A stretch of DNA of 64,000 bases from Isoetes taiwanensis (GCA_021234155.1 JAJEKV010000104.1:3461985-3525984); one strand, 5' to 3'. Counted from the stretch's first letter, positions 1 through 12,058 are shown. Numbers and translations are program-made. The notes: generated by a model from the letters alone, not told the origin.

Positions 1-1042
1 CCGAGGAGGAGGAAGACGATGTTGAGCTCGACCCAGCCAGAGCAAATCAAGCGAGGCGGGAGTGGCAAGACTGAAGAAGCCGCAGACTCTCGTGAGTCGC
101 CACCCCTCGGGTTAGGCATCACAAGCCTAGCCCCCATTATAATCGAAGGTGAGGAGTTTCTACTCCTAAGCGACATTCAAAACCTCCCGGAGTGCAGGGA
201 AAGGGAGTACCGACCTGAAGAGTTGCTGCACCAACTCCGAAGAACGGACTTGGACGACTTCATCGTCCGAGGAGAGTCTGACTTTCCCCTCCAAGTAAGG
301 GAAGCCGACACTTACACGGGAGAGTTTACCTCCGACATCCAAGCCTACAAACAACATCGTGGCCGAGATCATGGAGGCGCACAAGGCCGAGAACAAGCTA
401 CCGACGGAGGAAGAGTTCCTTGCTCTCCAGGAACAGATGGGGATCCGCTATGCGACCTCAAACATCCTAACGGAAAGCTCATCCGCAGCACCTCCCCGGG
501 ATAGGACAGGCGAATTCGACCTCAGGAGGGCTTCAAAGAATCCGAGACTACTGAGGGGAGCTCACCACGGTAGAGGTTGATGATTTGAAGCGCATACGAG
601 CTGGATACCGAGTAGCGAGGACCCATCTCGCAACGCAGGTCATTACGCTATTACCTGCCATTGCTGATGGATGGAAGAATAGCGGTTATCCACCGCAAGT
701 TCACCCCCAGAGGCGAGGAAGGAGTATCGTTGCTGATTGCACTCTCAGGATTCGGCCGGCATGCACGGCTACCCCTTAACACCGAGTATGCAATCCTGGT
801 GAAAAGAGCGGTAGCACTTTCGGCGTCTTCGACTTAGCCATACCTTTACAAAGGCAGGCAAGAGGCAAGGCGCCGATGGTGGCAGACTTATACCTCCCAC
901 CCGCAGAATAGAAGATTTAGCAAGAGCATTACAGGTGGATCTCCAGCCAATGTCCTTAGGAACTTGGGCCATTCAAAGGGGAACAGCCCAAGTGAAAAAG
1001 TTCTTGGAGGATAATCCATCTTACCGGCATCAACAGAAGTGA
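1..1042 (+). pseudogene. Extra upstream frame aORF2 of family A, C-terminal part, broken
   Basis: Corresponds to 61560-62560 in copy A2: shared stretches include SLAPIIIEGEEFLLLSDIQN, LLHQLRRTDLDDFIVRG and PLQVREADTYTGE. It lies before gag, where most Ty3/gypsy elements have nothing coding. Frames shift near 360 and 580, and the last codons (..HQQK, TGA 1040-1042) match the end of aORF2 in A2. I recognise no domain; the protein is acidic and charged. Conservation between two diverged copies argues it was a real protein. Function unknown. Confidence 0.7.
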
Positions 1043-1219
1043 TTAGCAGTAGTTGCAAGTTCTTGTATTAGTGTAATATAAAATATAAATATAACATTCT
1101 CTTGCACTATAAATGTTTTGTTGATACATTTTGTGTCCCCTCAACCATGCCAACAAACATAAATAATGCAAGAAAGCAAGGAAAACTAACCATGTAGATA
1201 TGAACCACTTGTGTATGCA
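1043..1219 (+). other. Spacer between aORF2 and gag with acceptor-like end
   Basis: This stretch is similar to 62561-62741 in copy A2, including the words AAATGTTTTGTTGAT and TTGTGTATGCAG. The last word ends in a pyrimidine/TGCAG acceptor-like site at 1210-1220. A sequence CACTATAAATG (about 1105) resembles a TATA box but reads CACTTTAAATG in A2. It could serve splicing or internal initiation of gag; this is inference. Confidence 0.4.
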
Positions 1220-2560
1220 GCTAGAGGCCCGAGCCTTGAGAGAAACGACAACCTGCGGGGAACTTACAGGAACAGAGAGCCCGCCCGTGCCACGCCCGGC
1301 AAGGAACCTGCTTGAAGAGTTTGGACAAATGACTCCAGAAGAAGAAATATCGCAAATGAGGACAGACCTCGAGCAGATAAAGGCTTTGCTAGCCGCACAA
1401 GCAGGAGCAGGTTCGGTGGGTAACGCTCAACTGCCGCAAGCATCAGCTCGGAGAACAAGTAGAGACAAGAAGAGGAGCAAGAGAGGAAGGTCCCCCAGCT
1501 CGGACTCCTCCGACTCAAGCTCAGATTCAGACTCCGATTCTGAGGAAGAAGAAGAGCAGAACCAAGTCCGAAAGCGCACGAAAGGCGAGGAACCACCCTG
1601 AGGGACGACAAAGGGACACAAGAACCTCGACTACCGTAAGAAAGTAGACTCGCATTGGGAAATGTTTGAAGGCCGTGAAGCTCGAGCAATTCTCGTAAAG
1701 AACAGCGTCGCATGGAAGCAGAGGCTTGGCTTGACGAGATGAGCGAATACGGCAATGCCTATGGTATGAAGGATAAGGATAAAGGCAGGGTGGCAACAGC
1801 GAACCTGAAGGGAGCAGCACGCATTTGGTGGAAGGGCTATGCCAAGGCTCATGGCTTAAGCAGGGATGCTTGCAGGTTCAAGAAGTTTGCTAAAGCCTTC
1901 AAGCGCCATTACGTTCCAAGAGAGCACAAGTCCAAATGATGCGGCCAGTTCTACAAAGTTGCGGCAAGGCAACAAGTCGGGATGAGAAATACACGAGGAA
2001 TTTATGAGGCTAAGGTCGATGTGCCAAAGTTAGGTGAGAAGCATGCAAAGGAAAGCTACATTGAAGGTCCGAATGAGGAGATCCGGCAGCTTTGTAAGGG
2101 CAATAAACCCTAGAACGGTATCGAAGCGGAGTCCAAGGCAATAAGCTTGCAAGGGGCGACCTAATAGCGGGCGAGAGGCAACGAGATACCAAGATAAAGG
2201 CAAGGCAAGCGGCCAGCTTTTTAGCCCGAGAACGGCCGGCCAGGACCAGCTAGAACCCCATATAGTGGCAATCAAGGGAAACAAAGGAGAAGAAGCGGTG
2301 TCCTTCAAAGACAAACAGAAGGGTCAAACTACTCCAAAGCGGTCGCGATCCTTTCTCAGGCCATGCCCAAGGAAAAGAGACAGAGTGCATAGAAAAGGCT
2401 TTTGCTTCAGTGTTTCCAGCCAGGCCATAGGGCAACAAACCGCCCATATGTCATGAGTGCAAATAGCTAGCAGAGTTGGGAGATTGGGACACTGTCTCGA
2501 CGACGACGGCGAGGAGGCCCGCGACTACATTCGTGGTGAGTGTCATATCTTTGCCGCAAT
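1220..2560 (+). pseudogene. Gag, family A copy A1, broken
   Basis: Capsid-type gag of a Ty3/gypsy element. An N-terminal Ser/Asp/Glu-rich stretch (1440-1600) is followed by the retrotransposon gag core with EAWLDEMSEYGNAYGMKDKD and ARIWWKGYAKAHGLSRDACR (1712-1939), then FKKFAKAFKRHYVPREHKSK. The zinc-knuckle region near 2370-2450 is frame-shifted and its Cys/His pattern is degraded, while copy A2 keeps CFRCFQPGHRTANC there. Several stops and shifts show it is not translated as one protein. Confidence 0.8.
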
Positions 2561-2659
2561 AGATACAGAGCAAGCAGAGCCGGTATAAAGTAATTTCCAT
2601 TAAAGGAAAGGCCAAGGCCAAGTCATTTATAGTCCTAATAGATTCGAAGTAGCCATAAC

Positions 2660-5600
2660 TTTGCATCTCCCGCATGGTTCAAATGTTGAAGTTGAAACCA
2701 TTAAAGTCAAAGCCAAGGCCCGTTGTCTTAGCAAGTGGAGCGAAGAAGGGCGTATCGGGTAAAAAAGAATCAACTTTGACATCGACTTGCCGGGATTAAG
2801 ATCCGGATGGGGGCAGAGGTAATGGGCATTGGCAAGTACGACTTGATAATAGGTATGGAGTACCTTGGACCAGCGAGGGCCATTATTGATTGTGGAAAGC
2901 GGAAGGTGACCTTCCCAACACCCGACGGCAAGATCATTGAGATAACAGGGTAAAGAAGTTGTCCCCATCATGCGGTGTATGTCTTCTAAACGGCTACCGC
3001 TCAAGTGCATCAAGAGTGAGCAGGTAGCATACATCTTCAAGCTTGAGATTAGTGAGCCGGAATTGGAAGGAAGCAAAGAAGACAAGATGCTTTCGACAAG
3101 TTGCCGAGGCAAATAGCTAAGTTGATCACGGAGTTCCACGATCTCTTTCCGGATGAGATCAAGCAGCTCCTCCTTATAGGGGAGTCGAAAAGCGAGATAG
3201 CACTCGAACCGGAACAAAACCGACAAGCAAGGCCCCATATAGAATGACAACGCAGGAGTTGTCCGAGCTAAAGAAGCGAGCTGCGGGTGAGCTTTCGACC
3301 TAGGTTTCATTAGACCTAGTGTCTCGCCGTTTGGGCGCCCATTCTTTTTGTCAAGAAGAAGGATGGATCTTTGAGGATGTGCATAGACTATAGACAGTTG
3401 AATAAGCACACCATTAAGAACAAGTATGCGCTTCCAAGATCGGGGCGACTTGATGGATCAGCTTCAAGGAGCAAAGATCTTCTCCAAAATCGACTTAAGG
3501 TCGGGTTACCATCGATACTGGGATAAAGGAGGAGGATATCCACAAGACCGCCTTCGTGATGCGGTATGGGCATTATGAGTTCACAGTGATGCCTTTGGCT
3601 TATCAAATGCCCCTTAACGCTCATGAGGCTCATGAACGATATCTTCGGGGAGTTCCCGGACACCTTTGTGATTGTTTTCTTTGATGACATTTTGGTGTAT
3701 AGCGTATCCCTTGAAGAGCACGTGCAACACTTGAGAAGGGTGCTAGAGAAGTTGAGGAGGCACCGGTTATGCGCCAAGTTGTCGAAGTGCCGCCGCAAAT
3801 GAGAGAAGGTGGAATACCTTGGTCATGTGATCTCGGCAGAAGGCATCTCGACGGACCCCGCCAAGATTGAAGCGGTGATTCATTGGCGGCGCCAAGAAAG
3901 AATGTGCACGAGGTCGAAGTTTTCTGGCCTAGCAGGGTACTACAGGAAGTTCGTGAAGAACTTTGCTAAGATAGCAGCCCCCGATTAATGCACGGACGAG
4001 GGCGCGTAGAAGGTGAAAGATTGGGTAGAGCATTGGCACAAGAAAGCCCAAAAGGGATTTGAATTGTTGAAGGAAGCTTTAACAACAGCCCCAGTCTTAA
4101 CCCTGCCGGACCCGGAGAAAGATAAGCTTGTAGCAACGGATGCGAGTAAGATAGCTACTGGTGCAAAGGCTTATGCAAGAAGAGCGTGTGGTAGCGTATG
4201 ATTCCGGAAGATGAACGACCCGTGACGCCGCTACCCAACGACGATCGTGAATTGCTTGCGGTTGTCGTATGTTAAGAATATGGAGGCACTACCTCTTGGG
4301 AAGGAAGTTCCAATTGGATACCGACCATCGAGCCTCCAATATGTATTCACGCAACCACACCTCAATCTGAGGCGTGAGAGATGGATGGAGTTCCTCGAAG
4401 AATATGACTTTGATATAGTCTACAAGCCTGGAAGCTCAATGTGGTAGCAGATGCGCTTTCAAGGCATCCCCCGACAACTAGAGTGCATTGCAACGCAATT
4501 TCGGCGCCTCTCGGCGACTTTGGTAAGAGGATTGAAGAGTCCTTGCCAACGGATGTGGATTTCAGGGAAGTATGGGCAAGCCTCTCTAAGGAGGCTAGAA
4601 CAGATAAAGAGGGGAGGCCTTCAAGCATTATAAGAAGGAAGGCAACCTGTTATACCATAAGAACAAGTTGTGCGTGCACTAATCATCGGGTAAGGAAGTT
4701 GATCCTCCATGACACGCGCTGCTACAGCCCAATAGCCGGCCATGCGGGATTCATGAAAACATATTTCAAAGTCTTGCAAAGCCTATTATTGGCCGGGAAT
4801 GAAGAAGCAAATAGCTCGCTACATCAAGGAATGTCAGCTATATGCCCAGACGGGCGCAGCAGACTTAATTCCAGGGGCATTAGAGCCATTAGCGGTTACC
4901 AAACGCTAAGTGGGAGGTAATCAGCATGGATTTCATCACGGGACTCCCAAGAAACGGCCGAGAGGCAAGGATGCCTTGATGGTAGTGGTCGACAAGTTGT
5001 CAAAGATGGCACATTTTGTGCCTTGCGCAGACCACGATACTGACTATGGATACAAAGAAAGCTCTTCACCAAAGAGATCTTCGGGCTTCATGGCATGCCA
5101 AGGGAGATTATCTCCGGCCAGAGATCCGAAGTTCATGAGTGCCTTTTGGCAAGACCTCTTTGGCGACGATTCAGACCAAGCTATCCATGAGCACGCGCGT
5201 ATCATCCTCGACGGATGGCGGACGGAGGCGGACCAACAGGATCTTAGAAGACATGCTAAGAAACTATGTCCGGAATAAGCAAAGTATGTGGGAAGAATTT
5301 ATTCACTTGGTGGAGTTTGCATACAATAGCACCAAGCGGGAATCATCCCAAATGTCGCCATTTATGATCAATTATGGCTATCGGTTGCTAACTCCGGACA
5401 CTTGGCACAACCCCCGTGTCAAAAGTAGAAGTTTCGGCAGCCAGATGTTGGCCGATATGCGGCAGCTTCGTGGAAGAAGTTCGAGGTTATCTGCTAGCAG
5501 CAAGAAGTCGTCAGAAGAGCATCGCTGACAAGCATCGAACGGTAAGAGAGTTCAAAGTTGGAGATGATGTTTGGCTCAAGATCAAGGTAAAGCAGCGGCT

Positions 5601-6031
5601 TCGAGATTGGGAATTGCAAGAAGCTTGCTCCAAGGTGGGCTGGACCCTTCAGAATAATCAAGAGAGTAGGTAATCAATCCTACAAGTTGGATTTGCCAGC
5701 ACACCTAAAGATTCATAAGGTCTTCCACGTGAGTTTGTTGAAGAAGCATACTCCAAATCCAGACGAAGTCTTGGACACTCCAACGTTGTTGGAAATGACG
5801 GAGGAACAGCTGGAAATAGTTCCAGAATTGATTCTTGATAAAGCTTTCAAGAAAACGAGGAGATCAGAATTCCTCCAGTACTTGGTCAAGTGGAAACACT
5901 TGCCAGTGGAAGACGCCACGTGGGTACTTAAGAAAGATTTAGTAAAGCAGTACCCACAATTTATGGAGCAATGGGACGGCAAGGTCATCTCCGAAGAAAT
6001 CGGCTCAGGCATGTCGATTTGCGTAGGTTAA
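2660..6031 (+). pseudogene. Pol polyprotein, family A copy A1, broken, with C-terminal chromodomain
   Basis: Domains in order: aspartic protease end (YDLIIGMEYL near 2845); reverse transcriptase with [11 protein letters not shown] (near 3480) and FFDDILVYS (near 3680, the catalytic DD pair); RNase H start LKEALTTAPVLTLPDPEKDK (4070-4130) and the linker EEYDFDIVYKPGSS / VVADALSRHP (4395-4470); integrase core with DFITGLPRNGRG and VVVDKLSKMAHFVPC (4925-5030); and a chromodomain (5820-5990) with YLVKWKHLPVEDATW. Frameshifts separate most blocks, for example at 4440, 4905 and 5280. The chromodomain places it among chromoviruses, whose chromodomain is known to steer integration towards particular histone marks. 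Confidence 0.9.
5687..6031 (+). CDS. Integrase tail and chromodomain, longest intact 3' frame of pol (A1)
   Basis: An open 114-codon segment. It starts with the integrase C-terminal motif LPAHLKIHKVFHVSLLKKH (the HPVFHVSLL block of gypsy integrases), then a linker, then a chromodomain of about 50 residues with the usual aromatic/charged pattern FLQYLVKWKHLPVEDATWV. Ends with TAA at 6029-6031. It is part of the pol pseudogene and is listed separately because this module is the histone-reading part of the element. Confidence 0.75.
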   Translation: MDLPAHLKIHKVFHVSLLKKHTPNPDEVLDTPTLLEMTEEQLEIVPELILDKAFKKTRRSEFLQYLVKWKHLPVEDATWVLKKDLVKQYPQFMEQWDGKVISEEIGSGMSICVG

Positions 6032-6895
6032 TTCTTGTATAGATTAATCTACGCATGCAACCTATGCTTGGTATGGGTCGCATGCGTTGTTACCGATGAT
6101 GAGACCACTACGGTGATCTCTAGGGCGTGGTGTAATGTCAATGTAGGCATGACCGCGTTTCCGCTTGGGCGAGTGGAAGGTAGATTAGAAAGTCTACTAC
6201 ATCCCCACTAAGGAGACGGCCTCGAGAGAAAAGAGGTCATTAAGGAATGCATTGATAGGGAAAGCACCTTTAGCCCCATATATGCTTTGATAGGAGGAAT
6301 CCATCCTTCACGCCCCCCCACGCGAGAAGGATATCCTCCACGCTGGGCAACTAGAGGTGTAGGCATGAGTGGCATATAGGCATATAGGCGCTGTCTCCAC
6401 GGCCATTATGGAAGATTCATCCTCTTCCTACGCCGGGAGATTAGCCATGCACTCATGTAGATAGGTGGGGTGGTCACCATATAACCAAAAAAATTTATTA
6501 AATAATTAAAACGGTACTAACGTAGTGTCGACCTGCAGGCCAGTAGAGCGCTCCGGAGGGCAAGGAGGTCGAGCTACGAAGACTTGCAACACAAGTTTTG
6601 TTGGAATGTGTTGCAAGGAATGAAGAGTACCTCGGACAGTAATTATAGATATGAAATGTTGAAATTTTGTCTAACTTAACATAGTGAATAACTTGTTAAT
6701 GGTGTTATGAATTGATAAGTATTCCATAATATAATAACGTAATAATGTTCTAAAAGTAATTACCTTAGAGTAATCGTGATAAATGTATAAAGGTTATATT
6801 GTAGGTATCACGTTGATTGCAGGGTGCAGGTTAGGAAGATCCCAAGGTGGGGAGACCCGCGATGCCGCTTAAAGATCATTTCAAGGTGGGGAGAA
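6032..6895 (+). other. 3' noncoding stretch of element A1 with duplicated polypurine tract
   Basis: About 860 bp without credible coding sequence between pol and the 3' LTR. It ends in a polypurine tract CAAGGTGGGGAGA at 6882-6894, directly before the LTR. The same 13-mer stands 39 bp upstream at 6843-6855. Copy A3 (minus) has two equivalent tracts at 28468-28480 and 28508-28520. An AT-rich block (6640-6800) precedes them. Confidence 0.7.
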
Positions 6896-8464
6896 TGTGA
6901 CGTTCCGGCCTGAAAGATACGCCCCGGGGCGTACATTGCTTTGCACGCCACGCCAGACACGCCACCCCGATTGACGTGTACGCCAACGGATAGCCAGGTA
7001 AGTAGCCCTAGGGGGCAACTTACTAGGAGTGTTCATATATTATTAATGTGCACATGTGCACATTAATGAGGGCACACCTTTCCATGTTGGCATATTTTGC
7101 CACCTAGCCACTAAAGGCAAGTGGGGCCTTTCCAATTATCCCACATGCCAAATTGGGTAATTGGAAACCCTAGCCTAAACCCCCATGTCTATTTAGGGTA
7201 GGAAAACCCTAGCTTGCTAGTTTTCGTCCTTAGGGTTTTAGAGCTCAGTTTTGGCTGCCCCAGGAGCCAAAACCGCCTCCCCTGACGACGCAGCTGCTTA
7301 ATTAATTAGCCATCGGTTTCCAAATTCGATCAGCTTCGGCCAGATGGTTGAACTCAGGTCAGGAGGAGCCACTCAAGGATCAGGTATTTGGTCAATTTAA
7401 TAGCTTAAACCGTCTTCTAATCATAGAATCAGTAGGTTTAGACTATTAAATTGCCCATAGCAGCTATCTAGATCTTAGATCTCGGACACTAACTAAAGAA
7501 CCTAACTCTATGATTAGATCTAGTTCTTTAGTTCTTCTGTGATGTATTGGGTTGATGTATCTCTGTGAACTCCTTGTATTGGGAAGGGGGGTAGAGGCCC
7601 TAAAGCTTGTAGTTGATGCTCCTAGAGTAGCCTCTCTAGCACACTGTAGATTCGGCCTGTGTACAAGAGCCACACCTGGTTGTGGGTGAAGGGGCCAGAC
7701 TGGCTAAGAAGGAGGTTCATGTCCTGACTCTTGAACGATCCCCCTGGTGTGTAAAGCCTACCGGGGATCATTGTGACTAGGTCTAATGGCTTACCACTGA
7801 GTGCGGGTAAGGCATGGGCTCGACACCCGTTGAAGTGGTGTACACTTTCCGGTGGGTTCACGAATACAGGCGTTGGCCCTCTAGTCACCTTGAGCTAGCA
7901 TGTAGATCTCCGGAGGGAGTGATCCCTACCGCCCCATCCCGAACTGGGAGGATGAGGCCCAGAATAGCCCCTTCGGCTATGCATCCCGGCTGGCTACTGG
8001 TCAGGTCCCAACACTTTTCAGCCTATTCCCGCAAAGTGTGTGCACGGGGCGGATGGAGTGGACAACCCTATGCCATGTTCTTATGCCGACCAATTCCATT
8101 GCCATGAATTACATGCGCAACGAACTCGGAGACCCAAGCCGTCGGTTATCCTTTGAGTCCGAGCCTCGGGTAGGATCCCCCATGTGATGTCTTGATCTTT
8201 GTCTATGCAGATATATGAGGAGGACCATCCTTCGAGATGGTCACAGGATGTTGATGTATGTGCTACTGACATGTATGTTTACGCTTCCGCAGCTAGGTAG
8301 GCCCTGAGGGAGACGGGGTAGAATGACACCTTCACTCTTCCCACTGAGACTCGTTACGGGTGCAGTGATATGTGGAGGGCCCTGTATCAGCATGGAGCTG
8401 GTGTGGGGGAAGAACTCCTGTTTGTATACGGTGAGTGCACCGTATACGAGTAGGGGACGTCACA
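6896..8464 (+). repeat. 3' LTR of element A1
   Basis: Starts TGTGACGTTCC and ends GACGTCACA, so it has the TG...CA ends of LTRs. It is alignable by eye with 56858-58344 (5' LTR of A2) and with 28466-26994 on the minus strand (A3), for example around GGGTGAAGGGGCCAGACTGG and TACGCTTCCGCAGCTAGGTA. Length 1569 bp. Near the 3' end a perfect 10-bp-arm palindrome (8424-8447) is built around GTATACGGTG. The 5' end carries TACGCCCCGGGGCGTA, another palindrome. Confidence 0.9.
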
Positions 8465-8477
8465 TAGGCCAAGGAAT

Positions 8478-10556
8478 ATGGAGCACGTCAAAACGTTAGT
8501 GGAGTCCTTTCAGAGAGACCCACATCCAGTGTTCACTCCCGCTGATGTGATTCCATTCAATCCCATCACAAACAAACTGGCCCCTTGAAAAACCGAGGAT
8601 GACCTCATGGGGATGCACTACTATATAGTGAATGGCAATCACTCAGTTATGGCTGCTCAGCTTGTTTGTGGAAGACTCGGCACTCCAAGTCCCAAGAGCA
8701 AATGTCAAAGATTTATCTGGAACGGAATTGCCGAGTCTTATCTGGCACAGTCAACGAGCAAGAATGCCTGCAGCTTAGCTATGAAGTCAATGATATCGCT
8801 GCCAAGATTATCTTCAAGGAGCCTTTCATTGATAAAATAACCCAACTGCGGCACCAGTATGCTCTCTGCGGGAAGCGTGATCCATCGGGACATGGGCAAT
8901 CACGTTCAGAACCCTACAAGGTACATAGTGTTTTAATTGTTGGTTGGTGAAGAAATGGCGCCACGCCATTTGATAATCATTTGCATTCAAGACTAACTTC
9001 TTGTTGTTTCCAGCGTTATCTGGCTTTGGCTGAAGTTACCATGCGTGGTAAGCAACCGAAAGATTTCAACCAGTGGGCCTTCATGCCCGAAGATGTTTTT
9101 CAGCTATTCATGTCCCTATGGAACTTGTGGAAATCTTGCAAGCTAAAAGATAACAAGGGACAAACTATTACCTGTAACTGGGCAAAAGAGTGTGACTACT
9201 TCAGTCAGACCTACCTGGTGCATGAGGGGTCTCGATTATGAAGACTGTCGGGTTTTGTTCCAGGAAGTGCTGGATGGAAAGACCTACGTGAAGGTCACCA
9301 GTGATTATACAGGTAAGCAATTCTTCAAGACAAGGGCAAAGACACTACGATCTATATCTTTCTTGAAAAAGGAGATTTTTGAATATGTGAAGGATAATTT
9401 TCCGAAGAAGTTCACATCCTTCACTGATCTCAGTACTGCCGTGGTGGGCTTCGACGATGCCGACTTGATTTCCATGGCCACCTTGCATAGTAGATGGATT
9501 GAAGTTGGAGTGACCAAGAAAGGAATTTTTGGTAACGTGCCACCTGCCTTGGCAAGTTTTATACGTGATGCTGTCTTGCAGAGAGAGGATACTGAAGACT
9601 TCCGTTGCGAACTTGAACTAACAGACAGCAGGGGGCGAGTTGTTTGCACTCCTGTACCAGTATCCTTGATAGTCCTGGACACAACCACACTATCTAACTT
9701 TTTTAATACAGTTGTAAAGAACACCACAGCTGATTCTTTCTGGATAGTGTGCTTTGCAACGCCAGAGCATAATGTTTTGATTTCATCTGTTTTGGATAAC
9801 CTGGATTCTAGATCCAGAGTTTTTATTGGCATGTATGAGGACGAATACAAGAATCCACCTACCACAGGAATTCAGGAGCCACATGCACTAGTGTACGCCA
9901 CAAAGATTCAGGCCACTGCTGGTGAACCTGTCGATGACATTGACCTCAGATTCTCGTATGCCAGTCATCCTCAAGAACTGCCACCAGTTCCGGCACGTAA
10001 TGAAGAAGAGGTAGACGGGGAGAGCGAGGCTATGGCCCAAAAGCTCTTCAACAGCAGATTCAGGTACATCTGGCAAGGCTTGCCAGGGGACTTAATCATG
10101 AGAGACCAGCTGGGGCCTGCCACATGCTCTTATCTCGTGCAGAAAATGGTACTGCCAGGAACATGAGTGTTTGATTACTTCTCCTGTAGTTTGTTTGGCC
10201 GAGCTTCATTAATCAATAAGAGATTTTGTATTGTGTTCGAAAGTGACCCGGCTAAGCAGCAGTGCCTACAGGGCATTCTTAGTAGGCTTGACTGCCTCCT
10301 GAATCCTATCATCGCAGCAGTTCCTGTGACAGAGAGACAAGGTGCTGCTATTGAAGAAGCTATAGATCCACCAAGTCCAGTGATACCTGAAGCTCAACCC
10401 GATGTGGACTATGATCTGATCAATACACAATTCAATCTGGATATTCTTGATGATCCCAATTTCACTGTCACAGCGTTCGAGACCTTTCAAGGAGACCCTA
10501 TGGGTGCTTCTTCTAGCCATAGCACTGGCGCTGCGGAATCTGATCCTGCTGAATAG
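8478..10556 (+). pseudogene. ParB/sulfiredoxin-like gene with possible methyltransferase-like C-terminus, broken
   Basis: Two exons are visible: 8478-8920 (donor GTACAT) and 9014-10556 (acceptor TTGTTTCCAG). Exon 1 has MHYYIVNGNHSVMAAQ, which fits the ParB/Srx fold signature (a hydrophobic strand, then G-x-H/R-S/R-xx-AA). Exon 2 encodes about 500 residues. One part (ADSFWIVCFATPEHNVLIS near 9725-9790, after SLIVLDTTT) has the shape of an N6/N4 DNA methyltransferase motif IV region with the DPPY residues lost. FDYFSCSLFGRASLI (from 10170) resembles a glycine-rich SAM motif. Breaks: TGA at about 8586, a shift near 8670, a shift near 9228 and TGA at 10164-10166. The ParB call is moderate and the methyltransferase call weak. 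It starts 13 bp after the LTR of A1, so its upstream part may have been lost by that insertion. Confidence 0.55.
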
Positions 10557-12058
10557 CCTGAATTCTCTCCAGAATATAATGTAAATTGTACAATAATACT
10601 TTTGTAAACAGACTATCTCTTCTAAGTCCTTGCTTGTTGTGGCAAATTTATGGATATGCAAATCTATGAATATGGAAAATTTTACTGATTTTGTGCTCTC
10701 ATGTTTCTTTAGCTTCATTATATGCACTGTTAGTATTTTTAATGGCGCCAATAAATGGCACTTTAGATGCATTTTTTTGCTAAATGGCGCCATAATTGCT
10801 CAAAAAAGCGTCATAAAATGGACTAAAAAGGATTTTCGTCCCTAATTGGAATCACAAAATTTCTCATTTTAATGAAATTGCGCTTTATTGTTTAATTTCC
10901 AGTTATACGATGACATCACTTTTTTTTTTAAATCCGATTATTATTTTTTAGGGACATGCATAGCCCTCAAGTTTTTTCCTAGAACGGAAATTTTACATCA
11001 AACAAAAAATAAAACTGACTTATATATCGTGAAAATATGGGCATGCAATGCTATGCTATTCATAATAAGAATTTGAGGATTTGCATACATATTTTGGCCA
11101 TCGTATCATGAATATTTTCCCATTACATTGGAAGAAAAAAGATAGATAAGAATTTTTAAGTCATACCACACGACATCCTTCCATAAGGACATAGGATGTG
11201 CCCATAAACAATAAAAGCTTGAACATGAGGTCTCCAAATTGTTAACCTAAAGGACTAGCTGCCAAACCACATGGAGTGGAAGAAGAAGAAAAGAATAAGT
11301 GCACATTGGACCCTTCCCGCAATCGCTTTACATTGAATATTGGTATCCCAAATCACAGACTTATCTCTTAAGTGCCTACTGGCAACGGAAGCCAAGCATT
11401 GCCGAGCTTTATTATGATTTGTTAATTGGATCTCATTCAAATAACATCAAAAGTTTAGGTTTTGAGTGAAGCAAAGTATATATATTGTACAAGAATTTGA
11501 CGTGTGCGTAAGACACAAACTAGGGCCGATCCATGTTCAAACCGATTGGGTTGGGGTGAGCGTATGGCCAGAGCCAATGTAGAGCCAGAGTGGCAACTTG
11601 GACATGCTATGGAATATTTCACTATTTCTGGCAAAACTACATGATTCAAGCTTGGGTATTACCAAGGCAAGGATTGCAAAGTAGCTATTTTTAGGACTTT
11701 CTATTTTGGATTTGACTGGTCAACCATCTAACTATACCCAAATTTGCACATCTAAAAGGGGCATAGACACGACACTCTCTATTTATTACGACAACTATCT
11801 ATTAATTTAAGATTGCTAAAGACTTAATAAATTTAATAACTTTTTGTTTATGTTACTTGACAGGTCAAACATCTCTAAAGTAATGCATGCAATAAAGTTG
11901 CTTATATATACTCGTTGACTTGTTGATGCCCATCAGGCAACATCTATAATATTCTAGGACCCTTGAGAAATTTAGCACGTCCTATGGTGCAACTTCGGAC
12001 CGTGTTCGGACCGTGCATAGCCGAGGCCAAGATTGTAATCCTGGATTCTTTGCAGACC
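10557..12058. other. AT-rich stretch without recognised gene; dispersed repeat at 11030-11150
   Basis: No coding sequence that I can support. The segment 11035-11150 (GGGCATGCAATGCTATGCTA and, further on, a GGAAGAA..AAAGATAGA block) is similar to 25930-26020, so it is a dispersed repeat of unknown type. GGCGCCA words recur near 10745 and 10790. Confidence 0.4.

Larger units (their letters stand above)
1..8464 (+). mobile_element. Ty3/gypsy LTR retrotransposon, family A copy A1 (5' part outside window, decayed)
   Basis: A chromovirus-type element read left to right: remnant of an extra upstream frame (1-1042), gag (about 1220-2560), pol with protease, reverse transcriptase, RNase H, integrase and chromodomain (about 2660-6030), a noncoding 3' stretch, a polypurine tract and a 3' LTR (6896-8464). 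The gene order, with integrase after RNase H, defines Ty3/gypsy. All frames carry many stops and shifts, so this copy is dead. The same family reappears at 56858-64000 (A2) and as a minus-strand fragment at 26994-28860 (A3). The 5' LTR and first extra frame lie before base 1. Confidence 0.9.

Noticed and set aside
1264-1755. Minus-strand Ser/Leu-rich frame opposite gag
   Set aside because: Shadow of the gag frame; low-complexity composition arises from the Ser/Asp-rich coding strand.
7464-8272. Frames within the LTR of A1 (both strands)
   Set aside because: They are not kept in the LTRs of A2 or A3 and lack any motif.
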